Positions 53,369 through 61,260 of a stretch of 64,000 nucleotides of DNA are shown here, piece after piece; positions within the stretch are counted from its first letter, which is position 1, and each line of letters opens with the position of its first letter. Below the pieces are notes generated by a model, which was not told the DNA's origin, made no database searches, and saw nothing but the letters and a program-made list of their open reading frames with translations. Made by a program: the position numbers and the translations under genes. The stretch is from Hofstenia miamia. Taxonomy: Eukaryota; Xenacoelomorpha; Acoela. The DNA is taken from contig SCFE01000005.1 in the NCBI GenBank assembly GCA_004352715.1, forward strand, positions 1,338,395-1,402,394, read 5' to 3'.

Positions 53369-53605
53369 GTTTTGTTTGCGCCCTCTTTGCCGCTTGGTCC
53401 GCTCATTGCCATAATTATATTTGCAATCGATCTGCGAATGGATGCGAAGAGATTGTTGTGGTGGTATCAAAGACCTATTGCCTCTGTTAAAGCAAACATT
53501 GGGATGTGGGCATCGATTTTGCAGTTTCTAAGTTATGCAGGCGTCATTACGAATGCATTCGTTATTGCATTTACGTCAAAGTTTGGCTCAGAATATACTA
53601 CGCAG
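53369..53605 (+). CDS. Anoctamin (TMEM16) family exon
   Basis: Anoctamins are multipass membrane proteins acting as Ca2+-activated chloride channels or phospholipid scramblases. This exon codes 79 residues with both ends in phase 0. It is preceded by CAGTGTTTAG (3' splice site) and followed by CAG|GTATCC (5' splice site). Visible landmarks in order: FAPSLPLGPLIA, DLRMDAKRLLWWYQRP, ANIGMWASIL and GVITNAFVIAFTS. These match the conserved block F.PLAPL..L.NN..EIR.DA.K...RP.......IG.W..I......V..NAF.IAFTS across two transmembrane helices (Pfam Anoctamin). An in-frame TAG just upstream and a stop at 53672 confirm that it is an exon, not a longer gene. Odd: the usual Asn-Asn-x-x-Glu is Ile-Phe-x-x-Asp, so the protein is a divergent paralogue or decaying. 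No other exon of this gene was found in the window; large introns are likely. Confidence 0.85.
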
Positions 53606-53784
53606 GTATCCGAAGGTTTAAAATTTCTAATGACTGTAGACTGTATGGTGAAACACAAATTTACATTTTAAAATTTTTCATTAAGCTTAAACAGCCTGAG
53701 GATATTTGAAAATTTTTCATGATTCTATAAAAAATGTTTAAACGTTTATAGTTCAAAAGCAATTAACGCTATGAAAGCACCAGG

Positions 53785-54241
53785 TTAGAAAAAAGACTTT
53801 TGCTTCTTTTCTGCTCTTAATCTTCGACCTAGCTCTGTGCCATCGAGGGGTGTTGTTGTGCAAAATCTCTTCGGCCTTGAAACCTCTGAATTTGCATTGA
53901 GCATGTCACAATGGGTTTGGGATATCTTTGCACATAAGAAATACTCAAATTTCTTTGTTGCTTGCAGGAGCTCAAGACATTTAAAATTTAAATACATGAA
54001 AATTCCAAATTGTCAAAGAAATATTGTTAACTTTTTCAACTACTTCAGCCACAACAATACTCTTTAATAGAAATTTGCAACATTGTATTAAAGCATGTTT
54101 TCCATGCCTCACGATCTTCAAATTTGCTAATAGCTTGGAAAATATTTCTTGTAAATATGCAAAAACGGCTTTTCCTTTAAAATGGACTCCAGGGAGTTTA
54201 GGGTTAACAAATTGTTCTAGAGTTGTTTCTCTATAATGCAT
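53785..54241 (-). pseudogene. Copy B of an unidentified duplicated coding-like sequence
   Basis: Two minus-strand frames, 54241-53981 and 53997-53785, join after one frameshift near 53990. Readable segments are LEQFVNPKLPGVHFKGKAVF, FSKLLANLKIVRHGKHALIQ, ATKKFEYFLCAKISQTHCDM and a C-terminal EKKQKSFF. The combined length is about 150 codons, unusually long for chance here. It is homologous to copy A at 18900-19381. It looks helical, with a basic tail; I do not recognise the family. It lies about 180 bp downstream of the anoctamin exon on the opposite strand, thus within its intron, consistent with a retro-copied or transposon-borne sequence. Confidence 0.5.
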
Positions 54242-55350
54242 GCTTTGCGAAATCTAAGTCAATCGAATTGATTAAAATTTGTAAATTGCACATATTGCAT
54301 TTTGTAATTGCTTTAATCTGGCAATTGATAGAGGGAGAAAAGAAAAACAACATAAGGATGTAAATCTCTACATTGAGGCTACGAATACATGTTTGTCTTT
54401 TGAAAGGAATTTTTCTTAAGTTTTTTAAATTTCAGTGTGTATGTTATATTATAAGCTTTTAACATACAAACCGAAAACTACCGACATTTTTTTGGCAAGA
54501 GTCATAAAATGGGCAGAACAGGCATTAATCTAAATGCGCCGGGCCATCTTTTACTAAATATTTTGGCCATTACCATTTCTGATCTTTATCTATAATAATA
54601 TTTAAAAATTAAAAATCGAACTAATTATATTTCTTTTGCAAATCAATAACACTATTTAGAATAAACTGCTATTTGTTCTGATGTTTGAACATTTTGTATT
54701 CGCACTGAAGCTTTTGGTATCATACTTCATTCCAGACACACCTCAATATGTTCTACTCAATCAAAGACGAGAATTCTATCAGGGAAGACAAATTTTAGAC
54801 AAAACTCCTTCAAATACAATTATTTAGTTTTATATGTGGCATAATTTTATGAAATCGTTTTTAAAATTTTTGGTTGCACTTAATTGCGCAGACGAATTTT
54901 AAATGAATATTTTCAATTCTACCAACTCTAGATTATGCTCATTCTAGGCTAGATTTTTTGTCTATATTTTTAAAATATAGGTTAATTATTTGGAAAAAAC
55001 TCAATGTATGCGAAATTATCAGTGGAAAACATTAAAATGTCTGTTGAATTTTTAATGGTTGCGTGAGAAATGACAAATAAAGCATGTTTGGACAAGTGGA
55101 AATTGGCTAAGAGATCACAGCTTTTTTCATTTCCGATCTAAACGCAAATCAAATTTCTTGCGCCGCCAAAACAAAGTAAGCGTAACAACATCATAAAACT
55201 CACATTATAAAGCATTGCAGTGCCCTGTATAACAAACATAATATGTGAGGCTTCGACCTTGCTAAAAAAATGACGTTCCAGACTATTCTCATAAGTTGAA
55301 TATTATTTTAGTTCTTTGTTGCATATAGCGGTTATACTGCTTACTGCAAA
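54242..55350. other. Unassigned AT-rich DNA
   Basis: No feature recognised. It may be part of the anoctamin intron. Confidence 0.45.
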
Positions 55351-55543
55351 TACAGTAATGGAAATATGTATTGGACCACACTGCTATTTTGAATAAATAA
55401 TGAACATTCATTGGATAGAGTGTGCCTAAAAGTATAACTAAGTGTTACTTTGATTATGAAAGGAAAATTTGCATGTCTAATACCATTATATATGTAAAAT
55501 AACGATTGGCAATTAATTTTTTATCAAAATTAGAAAACTGGTA

Positions 55544-55565
55544 TTGGAAAAATGTATTCGGCCAC
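55544..55565 (+). repeat. Left inner direct repeat of the Tc1 IR/DR end
   Basis: The core GGAAAAATGTATTCGGCCAC is identical to the right inner copy. It lies about 190 bp inside the left outer end. Probable transposase-binding site by analogy with IR/DR elements. Confidence 0.75.
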
Positions 55566-55746
55566 CTGACAAAATTTAAACAAATGGGCAAATCCGAAAA
55601 AAGTAAATTCAAAATAAGATACATAAATGAATAATTGATGCAATACAAGCATTTAGCAACAAAATTGTCTCTTCTAATATTTTGTAGGGTGTCCATTTGA
55701 GCAAATAAAAGCTTCTAGGTGATCAGGGATTGAAGCAAAAAGTCTT

Positions 55747-56222
55747 TTAATAAAGCTGTTGGGAATTGCATAAATTTTTTTTTATTACGCTCCATAGCTC
55801 GTCTTCAGTGTGAAGAGTATGCTGTCCAATTCGATATTTGACCTCTTTCCACATATTTTCAATAATGTTAAGGCCTGGAGATTGGCCAGGCCAGTCAACA
55901 AGGATAGAAACCCTGTTATTGTGGAGGAAATCTGTTATTTCTTTTGAGGTATGACATGGAGCGCCAACCTGCTGATTTATTGATAACTTGTAAGAAGTGG
56001 CAAGAGTTCCTTTTCTAGAATCCGAGCATATTAAGAGTTTAGAAGAGTACCAGTGATGTGAACAATCTTGAGAAACCCACAATTCCATATTGCGCCCTAT
56101 ACAATTACAGACATCCCACCCTAATTCATGGTCCCCCGAGTAAGTTGAGGCAAAAATCTGAACTTCTGCCAAGTTAGTCTCTTTATCAACATTCTTTTCG
56201 ATGAGTATAGCTGAAATTTTGA
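55747..56222 (-). pseudogene. Tc1-like transposase, C-terminal part (segment A)
   Basis: The open frame 56172-55747 ends the transposase: GAPCHTSKEITDFLHNNRVS, then WPGQSPGLNIIENMWKEVK with the catalytic Glu, then YRIGQHTLHTEDELWSVIKK. The second catalytic Asp is replaced by Val (QQVGAP in place of QQDGAP), so the protein would be inactive even if intact. I count 35 residues from that position to the Glu (DD35E-like). Homology to segment B starts near 56222, close to the first catalytic Asp, so the N-terminal half is missing. Confidence 0.85.
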
Positions 56223-56432
56223 CTTAAGCGAAGGTATGTCTTATGAAAACGACCAAATTCAAGCTAAGTAAGAAATCGCAAATTTTGTTTTAGTCTAAAA
56301 CTTCAGTCCAAATGCTTGAAGGTGGCAACTTTCTTAAAAATCATGATAATTTTTTAAAAAAAATGCATTTTCATTTTTTAACAAACTTAGATTATAAGAC
56401 TAGCATTTAATACATGTATGCTACCATTTTCT

Positions 56433-57156
56433 ATAATGTTAATATCTGGAGATTGCCCAGGCCACTCAGCAAGTATAGCAACCCCATTATTGTGGAGGAA
56501 ATTTGTCATTTCTTTTGAGGTATGACATGGAGCACCATCCTGTTGATATACTTATCACTTGTGAGAAGTGGCAAGAGTTCCTTTTCTATAATCCGAGCAT
56601 ATAAGAGCTTAGGAGAGTACCAGTGATGTGAACAATCTTGCGAAGGCTACACTTCCACATTGCACCCCATCCCATTGCAGACTTCCACCATACTTCATGG
56701 TGACCCGAGCAAATTGAGGCAATAATCTGCCTTCTACCCAGTTGGTCTCTTTATCAACATTTTTTTTTATTATGGCTTAAATCTTGGCTCATCTGAAAAT
56801 GTAACATAGACCAATGTTCAGATGAATTGTCTCTCATCAACTTGGCCCACCTCACACGGATTAATCTTTGCTTTGAGGTTAAGAATGGCTTTCTGGGTGC
56901 CACGAAAGTCACAATTGAGTACTTCTTCAGGGTGTTTCGCACAGTTCTTGCTGTCACAAAGGTGACCATCAGCCCATTCCTTGCGAAATTCCTCTGAAGT
57001 CTTCCTGGGTTTCGTTTTGAAAGGCACAGAAGTGAAACGTCTGATGATATCCCCGACAGTACCTCGAGGTCGTTCTACAAGTTGAGCTATATTACGTTGA
57101 CTCATCCCTTCCAGATGTTTGGAGATAATCAACTCGTGGATGGCAAGAGGTACGAA
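56433..57156 (-). pseudogene. Tc1-like transposase, N-terminal and core part (segment B)
   Basis: From 57156 the frame reads IHELIISKHLEGMSQRNIAQ and ERPRGTVGDIIRRF, the helix-turn-helix DNA-binding domain. After a frameshift near 56960 come SARTVRNTLKKY-like sequence, RKPFLTSKQRLIRVRWAKLM and, in another frame, TFSDEPRF with the first catalytic Asp. QQDGAPCHTSKEMTNFLHNN follows, with the second Asp intact, then SPDINIIEN, where the frame stops just after the catalytic Glu near 56433. Spacing between the last two acidic residues is again 35. A 210-bp stretch (56223-56432) of unknown origin separates this from segment A, which repeats the core. Dead by frameshift and truncation. Confidence 0.85.
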
Positions 57157-57189
57157 CTAGGCATTATATAAGGCGAAGAAAGACTGTTA

Positions 57190-57490
57190 GGGAAGTGATC
57201 CAAATTCAATACGTTAACAACACCGTTAACAAATGGTGCTTTTCGTTAACATGACCGTAAACCAAATCGTTAACTTACACTAAAAAAAAATTCGCTAAAG
57301 ATGAAGTTTACGCTAAAGGCATGTTTTTTCCGCAAATGTTATTACAAATAACTTTGACACATTGAGGTTCTGCACATTTCTTCAAATATATCTATGCAAA
57401 TAAATTTATTAAGCGCATGCAGACATTTGAACTAGAATTGTTATTTACGGTTGAATTTTCATTTAACGTAGTGAATTTGGATCACTTCCC
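57190..57490. mobile_element. PIF/Harbinger-like MITE nested in the Tc1 element
   Basis: GGGAAGTGATCCAAATTC at 57190-57207 has an exact reverse complement at 57473-57490. The match extends through ACTACGTTAA-type sequence to about 28 bp with one mismatch. TTA precedes the left end and follows the right end, matching the 3-bp TWA target duplication of PIF/Harbinger elements. The 301-bp interior has repeated GTTAAC words near the left end and no coding capacity. Confidence 0.85.
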
Positions 57491-57571
57491 TTATTAAACA
57501 TTTTCAATATAAATAGACAGAAAAAAGCTTAATCAATGAAATTTTTTACAGATTCTCTAATTTGCTCTGAA

Positions 57572-57593
57572 GTGGCCGAATACATTTTTCCAA
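57572..57593 (-). repeat. Right inner direct repeat of the Tc1 IR/DR end
   Basis: Exact inverted copy of 55544-55565, about 175 bp inside the right outer end. Confidence 0.75.
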
Positions 57594-57771
57594 GAAAAGA
57601 TTAGCTAACTACAAGCAGTGTAGCATTTCTCCTTGAGATTTAAAGTAAACAGTGATAATTATGTCTCATTATATAGCTAATTAAAAAACAACTATGACAT
57701 TCTTGTCGTCCATTTCTTAGAAATATTTATTACAAATCATGTGTGGCCGAATTCTTTTTTCCAGTACTGTA

Positions 57772-58659
57772 TGCCATTTCCATAAATAATTACAATCTTT
57801 AGCTTTAGAATATAATACATCCTCTACATTATACCAAAAGTGTTCATATTCATGTAGGGATCATGCACCAGAAATTTGTTCAACTTCTAAAGTTCTTTCG
57901 TTTTCTTCAATTGTTTGGATTTCAGTTAAATTAGGAGAAGTAACCTAAAGTTAATCAAGTTCAAAAAAATTGCAAATATTATACATTCGTGAAGATAAAT
58001 CACAAGTCTTAGCGATTGTAAAAATTAATTTACAAAGGTAATTCCAATCGTTTTTAGTATTTTGTTAATAGTAGTCTATTTGCGATCAGTCTTGGAACAG
58101 TGCCTTGATTTTTCAGCACAAGCACGGCACGAAGATCTGTAAAATTTTCATTGAATATAAAATGCATTTCATATTAAACCAGTATGAATGAAATGCTTCT
58201 GTCGCCAAATTATTTCAATAATTTAACAAATTGTTCAAGAAACAAAATTTTCGATGATTTTAATATGCAAATTAATAGATTTAGAAAATCAAAATAACAA
58301 ATAAATTTTATACGTATTTTAATATGGGCATAAGAACGCACGAGCACGAAAATTTCTGTAGAAATGGGCACGGCATGGTTCCAACACTGTTTGTGATGTG
58401 ATTTACTGATTGAGATTTTCCCGCATAGGATTTCAAACTGATTAGGCAATGTCGGACCAACTTGAGGCAAATTCCCTTGGTACCTTCAAGTTTCAAGTGT
58501 GCAACCACAGCATTAATTCATTAAGTTTATTCAACTTCATTTCCAAATTCATTCTATTCATTCAAAATCCACAAAATTCCTTAAGTAGAAAAGTAATGCA
58601 TATTTAAATAACTGATATGGAATGAACAACAGCTTGTGAGCTAGAAATTGCAATCAACC
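57772..58659. other. Unassigned AT-rich DNA
   Basis: Overlapping minus frames at 58210-58508 match no family. Confidence 0.45.
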
Positions 58660-59830
58660 TTGAACTCAGCTTCGAAGAAACCTGTTGAGCAATGATAGCT
58701 GATACCACATTGCAGGCATTATGGGATGACGACTGCTCTTGCGCCTGCCGGTCAATGTTATTTCAGCGTAAAGTCGATTTGATGAATCTGTTTTAACATG
58801 AAGGAGAAATGTCTGCGGCAGTTCAAGACTAACGTTGCTGAGGACGAGTTCTTTTCTGACTATACAATTCAATGTATTGGCGACAGTATTATGAGGCATT
58901 TAACTTGGTTGTGGGGGAGAACAAAAGCAGATTCCATTAACCTACAAGAATGCGTAGAAATTGTTGCTTTTTTGTATTAGTGATTAATCGTGGAATGCTG
59001 TCTTCGATGACATTATTGATTTCAACAGGGAAGATATGGGTCTTCCAATTCTGTCATCGCCATATCCAAATAAAAGACAGAGCATCTGCACGGGCGACAT
59101 TTGAAAGTTCCTGCAAGGGCTATCCCTTGGTGAATCTATGCTGATATCAGAAATTGTAATGGACATACAGTTCCTTTTAAAGATCGATTTGACCAATGTT
59201 GCCAGTCAATGCCTATTCAGTGTACTCTGCCCTCACGCCTCAAAACCTATCTGAGAGCTAATGAAATAAATTTGGCTGAATACTCTCTATCTTCTCTAAG
59301 TCTACAGGGAACACACATAGATACTCTGTCACTCAGTCTGGACACTTTTATCGGGAGTAGTGTACATTGCATGTCTATGTTGAGAAAGTTTTTAGCTTTT
59401 GGGTTTTTCTGCATTAGTCTACTGTAGAATCATCACCCAGGCTGAGATGTGCTCTCTAGCGTATCTATTTAGTTTAAAGGCCATACCGCCTTAGTGGGGT
59501 AATGTATAGCTTGTTGAACCCTTTGTCTCGAATATACTGTATACACAAACCAACTAATATTAGATTCTACATAAGCATATCAGGTAACCACTACTGTTTA
59601 GGTAGATCCAAGAGACTCCAGTTCGAAGTTGTAGAAGTGGGCAACTGCCTGAAGTGGTATCCAGTCGCTGAGAGTCCATCGGCTGCTCCAAGAGTTCCAT
59701 ATTCCAGCAACTCAGCTCAAGCTCAATGTACAATGTTTATTATGTGTGCCCTAACGAATTGTGCTAAATAAAACCAGTCACAATTCGACTTATCTCTCAC
59801 ACTCGATGTTGTGTGGTGTTAGAGTAATAA
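58660..59830. other. Less AT-rich island, possible LTR-retrotransposon remnant
   Basis: This stretch is visibly richer in G and C than its flanks and has open frames on both strands, for example minus 58899-58666 with SLELPQTFLLHVKTDSSNRL and minus 59196-58984 with SPVQMLCLLFGYGDDRIGRP. I recognise none of them. Near 59765 an AATAAA signal is followed by TCGACTTATCTCTCACACTC and TGTTGTGTGGTGTTAGAGT, an arrangement like the U5 end of an LTR followed by a primer-binding site of TGGT..(C/T)AGAG type. No second LTR, target duplication or polymerase motif was found. Confidence 0.25.
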
Positions 59831-59850
59831 TATAATAAGCAATGACAGAT

Positions 59851-60040
59851 TGACACTAGATGCTAAACAAATTAAAACTATGTAATAACTAGAGCAGCTT
59901 CCTAGCCTACATATAATACAGTTAAAATAGCAACAAGGCATGACACTAGCTGCGACAAGATAAAAAGTAAACTATATACAAACTAACTATAAACTACAGC
60001 AGCTTCCTAACCTACATTTAAAATAATAAAAATACAATAA
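59851..60040. repeat. Two-copy diverged tandem repeat, about 90-105 bp
   Basis: TGACACTAG begins units at 59851 and 59941, and CAGCTTCCTAGCCTACAT (about 59895) recurs as CAGCTTCCTAACCTACAT (about 60000). The spacing differs by about 15 bp within the unit. Confidence 0.75.
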
Positions 60041-60929
60041 TACGATATAATAGATAAAACGGTCATTATCAGTCAACTTAGGTCTCCTATGATGTAAAGC
60101 GGCAAATATTTGCTTTACAATTTTTTCAAATTACGCGGGGGGATGCTAATTCTATTAAATCAGTAAATCAGAGTTTTAATATAATATTCAATCTTGGTTT
60201 CTTTTTCTTTCTTTTTTTCTAAATTCAGCTGGGAAGTTGCTTGGGTTTCAAATACTTATGGAAATGTTATTGTATGAATGAAAATGACCAAGACATTGAA
60301 TTGTATAGTCTTTTGCAACAGTGATTACTAAAAGTTATGTTGATGGGCATTTCTTGTTTCATGCAGCACAAGGCTTATCCAACCGTGTTTTCAGCACATT
60401 TGATGATCGCATGCAGTAAAGGATTTTTATTCAACTGTTAGGAATTAAACTAGTAAATTAGCGGCATTCTTATTTTTACGCTCAGAGGCAACCTGAGTGA
60501 TTAGGATAAGAGATAAGCTTTGATTGGAAACACTAACACTTTTATATTCATTTAGCTGTTTAGCTTTGAAGTGTGGATCAGTAATTCAATTTGGCTCAGT
60601 CCATTCAATTTCAAATTAAATTTGAAAAATAACTAATAATCCTGCCGTATTCATCTAAAGCAAAAATCACACTGCTTAATAACCGGCTACATAAATTTAC
60701 TACGTGTATTTGCAAGTAGCAATTCATTCATTATTAAAATATATTTGTAATAATGTTTGTGTATGGATTTATATTAAAGAGGTAATTGTCGGCACGTAGA
60801 AATGTGAATGTATATATATATAATTTTTCGGAACTTATTTTCCAAACATATTTCGGCTTTCATAATTTCAGATAAATTCTGATTCCAGGCGTAAGAAGTG
60901 CATCGGATTCGAACTATGTAGCAAACATA
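60041..60929. other. Unassigned AT-rich DNA
   Basis: A short TA run at 60811-60822; otherwise nothing recognised. Confidence 0.5.
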
Positions 60930-61260
60930 TTTTTTCGAAAGACCACTCGTCAAAAGTTGCTTACCGGAATTTCGATTTGAGTTGATCGACAGTGGTCAAT
61001 CTCTCTTTTTTGAGCAAAATGCCTTCCTAGGATTTTAGCTTCCTGGTGCACAAACGAGAAAACTCACATGAGTGCTGTAAGAAGAACTTAGCAACATTAA
61101 AATGTGATTTTTATTCAAAAATGACATATGCAGTGTGGATTCGAGCGTTGTCATTGTGCAACAAAAGATTGAGATGATCTGACCCAATTTCATCCCAGCA
61201 ACTCAACATCTTCGTCAGGACTACAGTGAACTATCAGTTAGAAGTACAATATTAGCACTG
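60930..61260 (-). pseudogene. mariner-like transposase relic
   Basis: On the minus strand around 61170-61130 the translation is LLLHNDNARIHTA, the mariner motif around the second catalytic Asp (usually HDNARPHTA). It is preceded by TKMLSCWDEIGSDHLN, which fits the variable segment upstream. The following region is frameshifted and the third Asp motif (SPDLAP.D) is not readable. Only a small, badly eroded part of the gene remains. The call rests mainly on one motif. Confidence 0.5.

Larger units (their letters stand above)
55351..57771. mobile_element. Mosaic Tc1-like element with IR/DR ends
   Basis: The left outer end is TACAGTAATGGAAATATG and the reverse complement of the right outer end is TACAGTACTGGAAAAAAG; 25 of the first 31 bases match. 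TA at each edge is the expected target duplication. A second, internal copy of the repeat lies at 55544-55565 and, inverted, at 57572-57593. These two internal copies are identical over 22 bp (core GGAAAAATGTATTCGGCCAC). Two direct repeats inside each inverted repeat form the IR/DR layout known from sleeping-beauty-type Tc1 elements. The 2.4-kb length, more than the usual 1.6 kb, is explained by a partial duplication of the transposase gene and a nested MITE. Confidence 0.8.

Noticed and set aside
53308-53490. Open frame MKKSEQPHKL... overlapping the anoctamin exon
   Set aside because: It is an out-of-frame shadow; the conserved residues are in the frame beginning after the splice site at 53369.
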